Numbered from the stretch's first letter, positions 1 to 12,250 are shown. The stretch is DNA of 64,000 nucleotides from Pisolithus tinctorius (GCA_024663395.1 JANFAH010000018.1:248001-312000); one strand, 5' to 3'. The notes: a model not told the origin generated them from the sequence alone. Numbers and translations are program-made.

Positions 1-755
1 CTGCTGTCCATCTATAGATACTGTCTGTATTATATTTGTACCTGGCTACTTGGTAGCATCACTCAATCATTTAAGCTTGACTGTCACCTTTATTGGGCCA
101 ATGAAGCATTTACATCTCCAATCATGATTTGTCTTGGTTTGGCATGACCCTCCTTTGTGGACATGGGTAAGGTTGCAACATCAACATTCAAATATTCAAG
201 TATAATGCATTAGTATGGTCTCATTCCTGTCTATTCACCACTCGCTGATCCAATGAAGGCACCTACACATGAGGCCTCCATCAAGTCTCGTCGAGAAGAT
301 ATTGCACTGTATTGTCCATACAGGTGGGTAGAAACCAAGGTGCACCTTGCAACCAACCACTATGTCATACACTCATTGGTTGAGCCACTGCAGGCAGTTC
401 TGATACATCAACAACCATTCCCATTACACCAACATCTCCAAATCAAACCTGCTATCACTGTTGAATCATTGGATGTCAATGTAAGCAGCTGTGATTGCTA
501 TCATTTCATTGGGCACAACTGACCACCCACAGACTATTCCCATCCATTGACAACAATTTCCTCTGATAGTTCAATATCCTTGGCATGAAGTGGACACAAA
601 CCCACCTACTTGTACTGTCATGGAGGGTGGCAGTATGGAAAGGTATGTTCTAGTCAACATGTGAAACAGAGTAGCATTAACCATAAACAGATATGCAACA
701 ATAGCGAGTCCTAATCACCAGCAGCAAAAAATTTGTAATCTAGAAGTCATGATGG
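1..755. other. flank left of element A; one unassigned short ORF
   Basis: CpG-poor sequence just outside gypsy element A. An 89-codon ORF at 253-522 (+) is the only open frame of note; its product is rich in His and Gln and I recognise no domain. The same host sequence resumes at 33,634 on the far side of A. The composition resembles repeat DNA rather than the gene-rich part of the window, so A probably landed in an older transposon or degraded intergenic DNA. No promoter or RNA gene seen. Confidence 0.3.
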
Positions 756-760
756 GACGA

Positions 761-1285
761 TGTCAAGTTTGGGGTGTCTGGGTTGAGGCTGGACTGGAGA
801 CTGAAGCAGATGCGAGGCTGAGGGGTCAGGGTTAGGAGGAAAGACAAAGGTACAGGGGGGGTGGACTGTTTGGACTTAGCGACTGAGGATGCAGCGCTAT
901 TCCCTTGTGTGGGTCTCAGTCCAAGTCCAAGGCCAAGATGGGGTTATCAGAGTAAACTTTGTTGATTTCAGACTCTGGGGTACAGGCCAAGTATCTATGA
1001 GTTTATATACTAGAAGTAGCTATAGTGCAGAGACTGGTAATGCCAGTCTTGCAAGGATTGCTAAGATGATTGGTAAGACAAGGATTAGTAATGTATGACT
1101 AAGGTAACAGAGACCAGGACAGGTGGACCAGGGACAAGACTGGGCAGAACTTAACCAAAGTGACATGCACTGCAAAGCAGTGTATGCTGCACTAGACTAT
1201 CTGGGGATAAGGATTGGGCAAGGCTGAGGCCAGACTGAATGAGTGCAAGGCCAAGTCCAGCCAGGGTTGAGGCATGACTATGACA
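761..1285 (-). repeat. 3' LTR of element A
   Basis: A 525-bp copy, the same length as the 5' LTR at 33,104-33,628 and differing from it at scattered positions, many of them C/T or G/A. It starts TGTCAAG and ends GACA, with short terminal inversions TGTCA/TGACA. The divergence between the LTRs says the insertion is not recent. Confidence 0.92.
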
Positions 1286-1298
1286 GTATCCCCCTCTT
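1286..1298 (-). other. polypurine tract of element A
   Basis: Read on the minus strand, a purine run AAGAGGGGGATAC directly precedes the 3' LTR, the expected position for the plus-strand primer of an LTR retrotransposon. Confidence 0.6.
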
Positions 1299-1406
1299 AG
1301 GGGTCAAACCCATGAGACCCCTGCAAGAGTGGTAGGCTGAGTTTGAAAAAACTGGTACTTGTGGCCCACTAAGCCTTTTGTGTCTTTCCTTTGTATCTTA
1401 ACCATC

Positions 1407-2474
1407 ATGTCCACCTCAAGACCAATCACCACAACCAACAACAATAGTGAAGGCTAGGCCATGATTGACTGGACCAAGGTGTCGGACGATGCCATCAAGT
1501 ACGACACCAATGGCGAAGAGGAGATGATGAGGGCCAAGGCCAAAGAGAGGAAACGGTGCAAGGTGGCTGAGCAAGCCCAGCAGGAGGAGCAGGCGCAGCT
1601 GGAGGCTGAAAGGGTGGAGAGAGAGAGGGTTGAGGCTGAGAGGGCAGCGCATGAGGCCAAGGAAAAAAGGGTGCATGAGGATGAAGAGAGGTGCAAGGCC
1701 AAGGAGGAAAGGGAGGCCAAGTGAAAATGCAAGGCTGAGGCTGGAAAAGGCAACAAGGCTGGGGCTGGTGGTAGTGAGACCAGGGGTGAAGTGAAGAAAG
1801 TGGTGATGGATCCTGGGTGAGTACCCTTCCACTTGGTGCATTTTCTTATTAATACTCTTTCCAGCTGTACCCATTGCTCCCGGGCCAAGACCATCTGCGA
1901 ATTCCTCATGGACAGCAACAAGAGAAGGGTTGCCTGCATACAGTGCAACCTTTCAAAGGGCAAGTGCCAGTGGCCCAGGGATGGAAAGGACACTGAGGCT
2001 GGTCCCAAGGCCACTACCAAGGTCGATAAAGGCAAGAAGTGGATGGCCAAAAAAGAGATTCCTGAGCCCAGGCCAAGCCAGAAGAAGCAGGCGAAGTCAA
2101 GACCAACCAAGGTGCTGGAGATTGATGAGCCCAAGGCCAGTGGGAGCAGGGCAAGGAAGGCTGTCACAGGGGGGGTTGTGGGCTTGGAAGACAAGCTTGA
2201 GCAACTCATTGACATCACAGGGCTCATTGCCAACAACCTGGTGGGCCTCTTCGAGCTCCAGGAGGCTGCAGTCGAGAACTCAGGCTGGATTGCCAACACA
2301 CTCAAGGCTATGCTTGATGAGTCCTATGGCTTTGGGGTGGCAGTCACCCCTTCAGATTCAGGCTCGTCTGAACTGGACACTGAGGAGCTGTGTGAGGAAG
2401 TGGAGTGGCTACAGGCTGAGGGTGAAGAAGAGGAAGCTGAGGGGGAAGATGAGCCCATGGCCGAGGCTGAGTAG
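1407..2474 (+). pseudogene. antisense accessory gene of element A, cysteine-cluster / coiled-coil protein
   Basis: This gene lies between the end of pol (2,660) and the 3' LTR but runs opposite to gag-pol. Two exons, 1407-1816 and 1865-2474, flank a 48-bp intron with GTGAGT and TTTCCAG ends; together they give 340 codons in frame. The N-terminal half is a charged Glu/Arg/Ala helix (about residues 30-110). The intron joins into a cluster of the form C-x2-C-x6-C, then C-x2-C-x6-C, resembling a fungal zinc-cluster DNA-binding motif. A basic linker follows, then a helical segment and a Glu-rich tail. Two stops break it: TAG at 1455-1457 and TGA at 1722-1724, the latter where Arg CGA is expected. 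A matching gene in the same position and orientation exists in element C. Function unknown; DNA or chromatin binding is inference. Confidence 0.6.
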
Positions 2475-2659
2475 TACACTAGCATAGTGGCTTGTAGTTT
2501 TTTTCTTTTGCCAATGTCACATGTCCAGTGTCTGGTCTCAGTGTCAAATAGCAAGTAGGAAAATCAAGAAAAGAGGAAAACAGGGGAAATAGGGAATCAA
2601 AGGAAAACTATATACTGATAGAGAACAGAACAGAAACTGAGGCTGGTCAAAGCTACTCC

Positions 2660-3451
2660 TCATTGGAAAGGGCTGGGTTTATTAGGGTAGTGGGAATGGA
2701 ACTCCTGTATGAGTTCAGAAGTGTTTTCAAGCTCTGTAGCAAGTACCCATGTAGTTTCTTCATCAGTCCCTTCATAGCCAGACCACCAGACTAAGTACTG
2801 TAACCAACACTGGTGACACTGGTTGACCTTGGAGTTGAGGATTTCTGCTACCTCAAACTCTAGTTTGCTGTTGACTTTGACTGGTGGGGGTGGTGGCTGA
2901 GTCTGGTTCAGGATGGTGTTAGGGATGGCCGGCTCAAGTTGGGAGATGTGGAAGACTGGGTGGACTGTGTGCATTGAGTCTGGCAGGTGCAGTGTGAATG
3001 AATGGGTACTGGCCTGAGCTATGACCAGATATGGTCCAAGGTTCTTCTCTGAGAGTTTCTTGGAAGGCTGGGTTGACCAGAAGTATTTAGCTTTGACATA
3101 CACCTGGTCACCAACCTTAAAGTCTGGGGCTGGCATGTGTTTAGCATCAGCTGGTCCTTGATAGCGCTGTTGTGCTAGGGTCATTTCCTCTCATAGATAT
3201 TGATGCAGTGAGTCTAAGTTGACTGCATAGTCATGAGCCCGAGTGGAGGTAAGGTCGCACTCTGGGTATACTGAGATGTTGGGATAGTAGCCCTTATTAG
3301 CAAAGAAGGGTGAAACACCAGTAGTAGTGCTAGGGGCATTGTTGTAAGCAAACTCAGCCAGAGGTAGTAGGTTGGCCCAGTTGTCCTGCTGGTAGTTGCA
3401 GTACACTTGGAGATACTGTTCAAGGGTCTGGTTGGTCCTCTCAGTCTGGCC
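2660..3451 (-). pseudogene. element A pol: integrase C-terminal part and chromodomain
   Basis: The minus-strand frame covers the end of the integrase catalytic core and the C-terminal GPY/F-like region, which contains LGPYLVIAQ. A chromodomain follows at about 2,700-2,880, carrying the aromatic pattern YLVWWSGY and TWVLATELE. The chromodomain reads histone marks and steers integration in this class of gypsy elements. An in-frame TGA at 3191-3193 replaces the Arg codon expected before EEMTLAQQRY. The frame is continuous with 3606-3947 across the solo LTR. Confidence 0.88.
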
Positions 3452-3605
3452 TGTAGAAATATCTGTAGGCTACCTCAGTAGTGAACAAACTACTGAGGGA
3501 ATACTAGTAGAAAATACTACAAGTAGGTGCACTATTTCAGCTTAAGTAATCAGCCAAAACATCGCACAGTGGTCAAGTACCACAGGAGCACTTTATGTTC
3601 CAACA
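3452..3605. mobile_element. 154-bp solo mini-LTR (TRIM/SMART-like)
   Basis: On the plus strand it begins TGTAGAAATATC and ends GTTCCAACA, with TG...CA termini. It is flanked by the 5-bp duplication TGGCC (3447-3451 and 3606-3610). Removing it and one TGGCC restores the integrase motif around HPEGDGQTERTN. It holds a perfect inverted repeat, CTCAGTAGT/ACTACTGAG. No coding capacity. The size fits a terminal repeat of a miniature LTR element. Confidence 0.75.
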
Positions 3606-3944
3606 TGGCCATCACCTTCAGGGTGGTAGCCTGAGGTGAAATGTAAGTGCATATCTAAAGCCTTACTGAGTGACCAGAAGAAATGTGAGATGAACTCTGA
3701 GCCTCGGTCTGAGCTTACATGGGCCAGTACTCTGTGCTTTGAAAAGACATGGAGTAGGAATAGTTTGGCAAGTTCTGGGGCTGTGATAGTGTCATGGGTT
3801 GGGATGAATATGGCCTGCTTGGAGAGCCAGTCAACTACTACAAGGATGGCTGTGAAGCTGGATGAGGCCAGAAGTTGCTCAATGAAATCCATAGAGATAG
3901 AATTCCATGGTTTCTCCAGCACCAGGAGTTGCTTGAGGAGGCCA
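3606..3944 (-). pseudogene. element A pol: integrase catalytic core fragment
   Basis: Minus-strand frame with the first catalytic Asp in ISMDFIEQL, the second in SSDRGSEFIS, and the HPEGDG motif that precedes the catalytic Glu. The 5' continuation lies beyond the PIF/Harbinger insertion at 7,290. When that element and one TAA are removed, the frame reads through the junction without a shift (PCHW then PYGLLK). Confidence 0.88.
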
Positions 3945-4109
3945 TAAGAGCCAGTTTGGAAACTGGTGTAGAGCATTGCTGAGCATTACCGACACATGTT
4001 GACTTGCTAGAGTCCAACAGCACATGCCAAATTTTAGTCGGAGCCATAATCTGTGCCAGGCTGCCGACAGTGATAATCAATCAGCATATACTACAGTATG
4101 TAACCCTAC

Positions 4110-5509
4110 ATGTGCCCTCTCAACCTAGAACAATGCCATCATCTGGTAAAGTATATTGCGTTGGTCCTCAGCATTGTTCTCTGTGCAGTCACACATCTCC
4201 TTGAATCGGATCTTGGGCAAGAACCTCAGCCCTACCACACTTCCTGCCTGTCTGGCGAAGACTGGGTGCTGGAACTGATTGTGGGTCACCCAGAACGCAT
4301 TTGTTGTGAACTTGGGATGCATGTGGAGGTTTTCCAGCAGCTTATCATCGCTTTGCAGCAGCTTGGACTCAAGAACTCAAGGTTCATTTCTCTTGAGGAA
4401 CAACTCGTGATATTCCTGTATACATGTGTCACTGGCCTGCCATTCAGGCATGTAGGGGAGCACTTTCAACGATTGAATGATACGATTTCATGGTATGTAT
4501 TTAACACTCCTCCGATGTAACTACTGCATGGAATTTCCAGTTATTTCCATATGATACTCACCATGCTTGCAACACAACCTTTTTATATGGACTACGTTCA
4601 ATTTCCAGCTGGCAATACTGTTCCTTTGAAGATCCAAAACAACCCAAAATTCTGGCCATACTTCTGCAATGCTATCAGCACCATCAATGGAAGCCATATA
4701 CATGCATCTCCCCCTGCCTACATATGTTCAAACTACTGGAACCGCAAGGGATACATTTCCCAAAACTGTCTCTTCGCATGTGATTTTGACCTACAGTTCA
4801 TATACTCTCTTATGGGCTGGGAGGGCAGCGCAGCAGATGCCCATGTATATGAATGCAACCACACATGACTTGAGGATTCCTGAAGGAAAGTTTTTGCTTG
4901 CAGATGCTGGATTTCCTGCAGAGCGAAAGTTGCTCATTCCATACCGTGGTGTACACTACCATTTAGCTGAATGGGGCTGTGCTACCGTAAGGTAAGTAAT
5001 CACACCTATGATCCCCTGACCATCCTACTGATGAAAACTGCAGGCCTGCAAACAAGCAAGAATTGTTTAACTTGCGGCATGCATTGGCTCACAACATTAT
5101 CGAACATATTTTTGGAGTTGTAAAGCGTCATTTTCATATCCTTTCACTAGTTCCACCATTCAATCTCCAGACGCAAGCGCAGCTGCCAGCAGCACTTTGT
5201 GCCCTTCATAATTTCATCCACATCCACGATCCATTTGAAGGTGAACTTCCAGAAGACTTTGGCACTCCATTTGATGCAGGTGTGCAGGGTGGTGATGGGT
5301 TGGAGGGGCCCGGTGTACTGGAAGGCAATGGAGAACATCCAGAGGCACACGTATTGCATGATCAAATCGCAGAGGCAATGTGGATCAATTACGAGGCTAT
5401 CCTGAGGGAGAGAGAGGGAACGGGACACATGGAGCTCCTTGAAGATGAGTCTGACATGGATGTGGATGGCACTGAGGATGAGTATAGTGGTGGGGAGGAA
5501 TATACCTAG
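4110..5509 (+). pseudogene. PIF/Harbinger transposase (DDE_4 family), inactivated
   Basis: The model has exons 4110-4492, 4541-4991 and 5044-5509, with introns bounded GTATGT...TTCCAG and GTAAGT...CTGCAG. It is one base longer than a multiple of three, matching a +1 frameshift near 4,850 between GSAADAHVYE and THDLRIPEGK. An N-terminal helix-turn-helix-like region (EEQLVIFLYTC) is followed by the DDE core. The first catalytic Asp is replaced by Asn (INGSHIHA, where the family has an acidic residue); the second Asp (GSAADA) and the Glu (NIIEHIFGVVKR) remain. The enzyme would cut and paste the element. With the frameshift and the Asp-to-Asn change this copy should be inactive. Confidence 0.88.
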
Positions 5510-5657
5510 GAAATACTGCCCCTCCATGTACATTTTTTAATGTGAAGATTTTGTTCCAGTGATTGTTCTCGAAAAGTCGTCTGAAACAACATGAATTACA
5601 ACAACAAATGAAAGAAATACATGGCGGTATGAAAAGTATATGCAGCTACATTGTAAT

Positions 5658-7047
5658 TCAAAGTGGTCCCCCCTGATAAACACCACCTTCCCACAGATGA
5701 CCAGCGATAGATTGTTGATACTCTTGGTTGGTGACAGCTTGATGAAGAGTGGGATTTGTGATGGATGCATACATCATTGCCTTCTTCTCATCTACAGTAA
5801 CAGTGTGCACCATAAATGCACCTACCTCAACCAGCAGCGAGGAGTCCTCAGTGGACAGAAGGGTCAATGCCTTGGAGAGGTAGTCAACAGTATCGGTGGC
5901 TGCAGCTCCATGCTGGACGGTGGGGGCAGGTGAGGCAGCACTCGCATTTGCGCTGTTGTGGTATATCAAACTGAGGAGATTGGTCATGTGATTGACAGCG
6001 CCAGTCAGACCAAACACTGCGGTCCCAGCTGAGAGTTTGGGCGGAACTGGCTGTTGATTCCTAGGAGGACCAAAGGACCAGGCAGACGACCGACCAGACC
6101 CACGAGATGGTTTACGCAATGGGGGTGGGGTAGAAGTGTATGAAGTTGGATAGGGCCCAGAAGAAAAGGTGCGTCTCTCCTTACCAGTCCTACTGACACT
6201 CCCCGAAGATGTGCCTGGTCCCTTCATTGGGAAGGGAGGGTATGCTGGGATGCTGGCCAACGGTGTGCCCACCCCCTGAGTTGGGACCACAACGGATGCT
6301 GAGATGCTGGGTGATGCAGATGGCATTGGTGGATCAGGGTGCGAAGGGTTGGGAAAAAATGTGGGAAATTCAGCCGTGAAGTCGATATATGGGGGATCAG
6401 GAGCTGGGTTCATGTCGCTGACATTACTGTTGGAAGGCTTGTTGAAGTTACATGGCCACGTTTCTTGATCTTCGTCCTCGAGCCAATTTGTGGGCCAGTT
6501 GGATGAGGGAGCCTCCAATGGTGCATATGCATTAGCACCTTGTGCCCCTCCTGATGGGGTAATCTGTGCCATCTTCATGTAAAATGGCCATCCCACATTT
6601 TTATAGGGCAGGATACATTGTCTGCTCTGATGTTCATGTTAGATGTATTGATATTGCTTGATGATAGGGGACAACATACATTGGTTGCAACATAGCTATT
6701 CCACACATTCTCTTCAGCTGGTGTGACGATATTGGCACCAAAATGTTCATCCCATGAGCCAGACCCAGAGCTTTGAATGAAGCCTTCGATGGAATTATAG
6801 ATCCCTTTCAGCTAATAACGATATCAGTCAAGGCTACCAGTGTGAGGATGCCACTTACCCATCACCATTTATTTTGAACCTGCTGAGCAGTTCTTGTGGG
6901 GGGCGAGTTAGGTGGAGTGATCACAGCAGCGGCACTAGAAAATACACTGGATTTGAAGTTGCCTGTATCGCCTTGTTCTGACCAGTGTTCGATGAGGTAG
7001 TCGAGGAGAGCATGAGTCTCTGGATTGGTCCACTTGTGACTACTCAT
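5658..7047 (-). pseudogene. PIF/Harbinger accessory Myb/SANT-like DNA-binding protein
   Basis: Three exons on the minus strand (7047-6859, 6811-6680, 6626-5658) add to 430 codons in frame. Residues 1-110 form a trihelix/Myb-like domain: HKWTNPETHALLDYL, then NKW, then LKGIYNSIEGF, ending at NVGWPFYMKM. A Pro/Ser-rich linker and a C-terminal helical part follow. In PIF/Harbinger systems this second protein binds the termini and helps nuclear import of the transposase. A TGA at 6862-6864, where Arg CGA is expected, lies just before the first intron. The start at 7047 is chosen because the domain begins immediately after it. Confidence 0.82.
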
Positions 7048-7289
7048 CGTTTCTGACTCCTGATCTGATTCTAAAAGGACAAGGAGTCCAGCAACATGTA
7101 TGATGCAAAGCATAGCAGAAGTGATATGAGCAATAACGGGTTTGAGATCATCATATCAATGAGCGATCATTGTTGTATAGTTGGAAGGAAGGTTAAAACT
7201 CTGCCTCACAGTTCACAGAGCATCCTGGGCATGTTAACCGACACATGTGTCAGCAATGGGTTGTACACCAGTATCTGAACTGGCTCTAA

Positions 7290-9801
7290 GGCCAATGGCA
7301 GGGAACCTTAGCCCAAGCACAGGCCATGCAAGACTAGACATAATCTTTGACAAATGTCCTGAGGCCAGGCCGGGTATATTCATGCCGTATGAGTTCTAAA
7401 GTACGGTTTTGGCCGAAGTGGCTGGACAGGGGGTGGTCATGCTTAAGCTGCAAGACCCTAAGGTGAAGATCATTTGAGTCCAGCACATAGATCCTTCCAT
7501 CAAGCCAAAGGAAGCCAATGTCATCTACTGACCACTGGGGATCAGACATGTCAGACAGACAGATTTGTGAGACCAGGTTGTCTGGCAGTGCAGTCAGGAT
7601 GTCACTGTGGAGCTTCTTGACATCCATTAAGGCAACTGCTCATAAGACCAGGTACTCAAGGTAAGTGGCATGAAGGGAGACCACTAGTTGCTCCTGAGTG
7701 AAGACCAGTCTCAGATTTTGTGGGTTCACTCAGGCATAGCCACTATCCCCCTCTTTGGGGTAGATGTCCCACCATCTAGTTAGGGCATCAGGCTTAGCCC
7801 CAAGCTTACTGGGCCTGAATCTGATGATCATATTGAACTGAGACAGGAACTCTGACCAGTGAGCTTGGTGGCAGGTGAGTACTTTAGAGGTAGAAAAGTA
7901 CTCAAGATTCTTGTGGTTGGTAACAACATCGACTGGTGAGGCCAAGCCCTCAAGGTAGTGGTGCCAGGTCCAGAATGCTTCAAAAATGGCAAGCAATTCC
8001 TTATTGTGGGTATCATAATTCAACTCTGGGGCCATCAGAGTCCAGGAGTAGAAAGTGACTGGATGTATCTGGCCATCACTGCAGGTGATAGATAGAATGC
8101 CAGTGATGGCATAGTCCAATGCATCAGTCTCAACAGTGATGGGGACCCCAGGGATGAAATGAGTTAAGACTGGTGTGGTGGTGAAGGCAGCCTTGAGGTT
8201 ATTGAACAACTGGCAGCACTCCTCAGAGAAGTTCCAAGGAGCCCCCTTGTGGGTAAGCCAAGTCAGTGGTACAACAATGTCTGAATAATTAAAGATAAAC
8301 TGGCAATAGAAGTTAGCAAAGCTGAGGAAGGATTGTATGTCCTTGACCTTGTGAGGCTCAGGCCAGTCGCAGATGGTCTGGACCTTTTCCTTCGACATCA
8401 TGAGGCCAGCAGGGGAAAGGTGGAATCTGAGGTATTCAACTGAGTCCAAGTGAAACTCACATTTCTCTGGCTTTGCATAAAGGCTGTGAAGCCAAAGCCA
8501 GCAGAGGACCTCTTGGACATGCTGCTTATGGGACTCCTTATCTCTGGAGTAGATTAGGATGTCATCTAAGTAGACGACTATGCATACATCCAACATATCC
8601 ACAAAGATGGTGTTCATGAAGCATTGGAAGGTGGCCAGGGCATTGGTGAGGCTGAAGGGCATTACCAGCCACTTGTAGGATCCATACCGAGTCCGAAAGG
8701 CAGTCTTCCATTCATTGCCCAGGGCAATCTGGACGAAATGGTAAGCATGCTGGAGATCAATCTTAGTGTAGATCTTGGCTTGGCTTGGTGAATCTAATAG
8801 GTTGGAGATGAGCAGGAGTGGGTAGTGGTCCTTCTTAGTGATTTTGTTCAGGCCATGGAATTCTACACAAAGCCAGAGGGAGCCATCCTTCTTCTTGACA
8901 AAGAGGACCAGTGCAGCATAGGGGGAAGAGGTAGGTCAAATGAAACTGGTAGTGAGATTTTCATCAATGAAAGTCCAGAGAGCTTGGAGCTCGACCAGGG
9001 ACAGCAAGTAGATGGTGCTGAGGGGCAGGGTTGTTCCTTCTTCAAGCTCTATCTTCAGGTCATACTCCTGGTGGGGTGGGAGTGCCAAGGCCTTGGCCTT
9101 GCTGAAGACATCAGCAAAATCATGGTACTCTTCCAGTACATTGGGTAAGGCCAGAGGAGGGGAAGCCAAGGCCAATTGGGCTTGAGCTGAGTCCAAGGGA
9201 CAGAGCTGGAGTTGGAACTGGACAGACCCTTCTAGTTTGCAGGCATGCACAAAGGCAGCTGTGTTGATTAGGGAAACAAGAGGGGCCTTCAGGGGGGTGC
9301 GAGCCAGGGAGTCAGAGACTGGTACAGATGGTGCAAGGCCGGGTTGGTCACAAGGACTGGGGTCAGGAAGGCTGGTGGGAACCGGACTTACAGGGGGTGT
9401 CAACAGGGCTGGCATTCCTGGTGCAGGAGTCCAGAATGTTAGACTGCCCAATACCCAATCAATCAATGGATTGTAGCAGGTGAGCCAGTCATGTCCAAGG
9501 ACTATCTTACACTCAGAATCCAACGGGGCTAGATACAGGGTTACCAGGGTGACATCGCTGGATGCAAAGCAGACATTGACATCTACTGCTTGGGTTATGG
9601 TGAAGGTGGACATCCCATCAAAAAGCTGGAGTTGGATTGGTGAGACTGAGTAAGGGGTAAAGGAATGTTGATTAGCAAAGTGATTATCTATAAACCAATG
9701 AGTGGAGCCAGAGTCCACTAAAGTGTGAAGCCAAGGTAAATCTGGGTTTTCTAATGTGACATACAGGGTTAATGAATTCAGACTGGAAAGAGTGGACGCA
9801 T
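7290..9801 (-). pseudogene. element A pol: protease, reverse transcriptase, RNase H, integrase zinc finger
   Basis: Read on the minus strand from 9,801. The retropepsin has its DSG at LVDSGSTHWFID. The reverse transcriptase has its catalytic motif at VYLDDILIYS (about 8,570). RNase H follows (VETDALDYAITGIL), then the integrase HHCC region (HDHPLSSHFGQ ... SCMACA). Stops sit at 8936-8938 (TGA, just before the TSSPYAALV block), at 7730-7732 (TGA after GDSGYA), at another TGA about 80 bases on, and at a TAG near 7,334. Several are at expected Arg CGA codons. The upstream continuation is in the gag region at 31,674, beyond element B. Confidence 0.9.
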
Positions 9802-10271
9802 TGTAGGAATCAGTAAGAGACAATACCTAGAATAGTAATAGTCAGTGATGGGTGAGTATATTGTGCTCGACCCAAAAGGGAGGTTCTCTCTGGAGAAAGA
9901 CGTGTAGTAAAAAGGTAAAAATGCGAACTAGAAAAAGGACACTTAGCTCTATATGTCCAATAACTCTTGCCAGTCCTCCTGGCCCTTTGGGTACTCCCCA
10001 AAGTAATAAACCTAACTTTGAAAACTTGCTGAATTGCAAGACAAAATCACCCTACTACTGAGGGCCTGTTACATGGATTGGTTTTTTTGGTAAACTGAAC
10101 TCGCGCAAACACAGCGCACGTGCTTAGTCAGCAATGCGGCTGCTCACCACTAAGTCCAGTGGTACAATGCAAAAAAAAAAAAAAGAAGGAAATAAAACAA
10201 AAGAAAACTCTCCACCCCTGAACTCATGACCCAGACTGCTTCTCCTAGGGAACTCGAACTCATTCCCTACA
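9802..10271 (-). repeat. 3' LTR of element B
   Basis: A 470-bp copy of the 5' LTR at 31,126-31,594, differing at scattered, mostly C/T or G/A positions and in the length of an A run near 10,170. TG...CA ends. Confidence 0.9.
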
Positions 10272-12250
10272 TCTGAGGGGCAGTTTAGAATTTGACCATC
10301 CTCAGTTGCTCTCCTTGCACAAACATCCTCACCCTCACATCTACTTCCCTCGACCTTTGAACACAGTGCCTCGCCCCTCTAACCTCGCACTACTCGAACA
10401 TGACCCCCCTTCTCTCTCAAGACCCACTCCCAGCCTTGCCAAACAACCCTCCCAGACTTCAAAACTCCTCGCCCTCGAATGCAACTCTTTCCACCCACAA
10501 AAACGCCACCTGGCCTCAAACACACACTCTGCTTCTCAAACACTCCCCTCACAACTCAAACCTCAAACCAAACGACAATGGAGATAAACTCTGGGCAAAT
10601 GAACAAGTGAGTGATAAATCGAGTGCAGAGCGAGTCAAAGACTGCTCTTCGAGGCACAGTCTTTGTGCAAAACAGTAGTGGGGTGTAACACAGCACGGTG
10701 GCTGGTACAGCAGACACAGACCCTCTACGAGGCAGCTCGAAGATGTATATGTACCTAAAAAAAGACCTTGATCAGTCGTGTATATACTATCCTTATACAC
10801 ATATGTGTTCTCAATTACTGCTTGTCCTTAAGACAACTTAGCACAGGGAAAATAGCAGAAACTCAAAACTACACATCAGAGTGAGTAGAATCACCCCAAA
10901 ACTAGTACAACTTGGTTGAACAATGTCACACAAAGCAAAACTTGTGTTAAGGAAAACTATATTTCAATACTCTCACTGAGACTTTCTCTATACTGTCCTT
11001 CTCATCCTTGTACCCTCGACTCTCTGCATGTGTGCATGCTTAACTTCTCGTACTTCATCTGGCACTTCACCTGGCGGCCGAAGCCCCTGTGCCAAGTGCC
11101 GCTGAGCAACCTTGAGTTGCCCATCTTTGTTCGCCACTATCTTGACCCTAGAAACAAAGTGTTTTGGCATAGTATATGCCTGAATCATAGTAAAAGATGT
11201 CACCTTAAGCCTGTACATTCTCGAGATCTCTTTGGTGATAGGTCTTTGACCCCAACAGGTGTAGGTGCTAATCTCATTTGATCTCAGTTGTCAGCCTTCG
11301 ACCTCGCAGTCAGGTGGACAAGGTCTTGATTCTACATACTGACGGATGGCTTTGAGCCATCCCTTCTTGTCAATCACCTTTTCCTTCGGACTAAAGTACC
11401 TGTACTTCACAGAAGAATATGCTCAAATTAAAACTGAAAAGGGCACCATGGCTTCGAATTTCCCCTTCTTGAGTTTCATCATTAGCTCTTTGCACTCTAC
11501 TCGTGAACTCATGCCATCTTCTTTTCCTTTGGATATCAGTGGCTGTGCTTCGACTTTGTTGAGTACCTTAGACCTGTAGATTTGTGAGTAGAACATCATA
11601 AAAACAAAAGACAAAAATGAGTGCTCGGGCTCAGTGCATGAACCCAAGTCACTTCAAACACATTGTGTGCAACCTTGTTGACTGGGTAAGCGATCTTTAT
11701 CCCTGCTTCGTAGATCTTTGCATAACCTAGAATAACATAGCCATAAGTAAAACTTTATGGACAAAAAATGACACATCAAGCCACCAGACTCATCTGGTAT
11801 GGTCCCAATGTCTCTCACATGTTGTGCTACTCCTTCCACTGCGGAAGATTGTCATTGTAGTTTGAGCAGCATTCATTGTGCTTGCTTAACTGTATGTCTG
11901 TGAGTCCTTTGCTCAAAGTCCATTGTAGACTCTCATATCATGACCACCATTTGTCATAGGTATCCATTCCCCCTAGAATAACAAAGATGTAAGTAAGGTG
12001 TCCTAAATTCAAAACGAAAATTCAAGCTGTTGAGCTCAGGGTCTGCACCCATCGTGCTTCACCTCCATCGAATGACGCTTCCTATTTTGTGCGGCAGTTG
12101 ATCTGCATCCAATCCTGCCATCATTGCTAATATCTGCCATGCCACCTCCCACCCTTTGTCTTCGGACATCTCATTTCCTTTGCTACTGCGCCATAATGTC
12201 AGCATTCTTTCTCTTGGGTACTGTACCCTTTCCCCCCATTCATAGTAGTA
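10272..12250. other. element B interior, 3' part, no recognised gene
   Basis: Low-complexity start (a Pro/Thr/Ser-coding-like stretch at 10,300-10,590), then sequence with scattered short minus-strand open frames, e.g. 10,988-11,218 and 11,423-11,647. These have Lys-rich, exon-like character and possible 3' splice signals, but I recognise no domain. Degenerate copies of the hairpin repeat family begin near 11,600. Confidence 0.35.

Larger units (their letters stand above)
3948..7286. mobile_element. PIF/Harbinger DNA transposon inserted in element A integrase
   Basis: Element of 3,339 bp with imperfect 23-bp terminal inverted repeats starting GAGCCAGTT and ending ACTGGTGTA. It is flanked by the 3-bp duplication TAA (3945-3947 and 7287-7289), as expected for a superfamily that targets TWA. 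It carries the usual two genes: a DDE_4 transposase (+) and a Myb/SANT-like protein (-), arranged tail to tail. Both are damaged. Precise removal restores the host integrase frame, which confirms the boundaries. Confidence 0.93.

Noticed and set aside
1416..2305. Long minus-strand frames of 152 and 283 codons opposite the A accessory gene
   Set aside because: They mirror the repetitive Glu/Ala-coding strand, are Leu/Ser-rich, lack domains and cross the intron of the sense gene.
10165..10185. Poly-A run as a retroposed poly-A tail or SINE end
   Set aside because: It lies inside the LTR of element B; the other LTR has a shorter run at the same place, so it is a length-variable tract.
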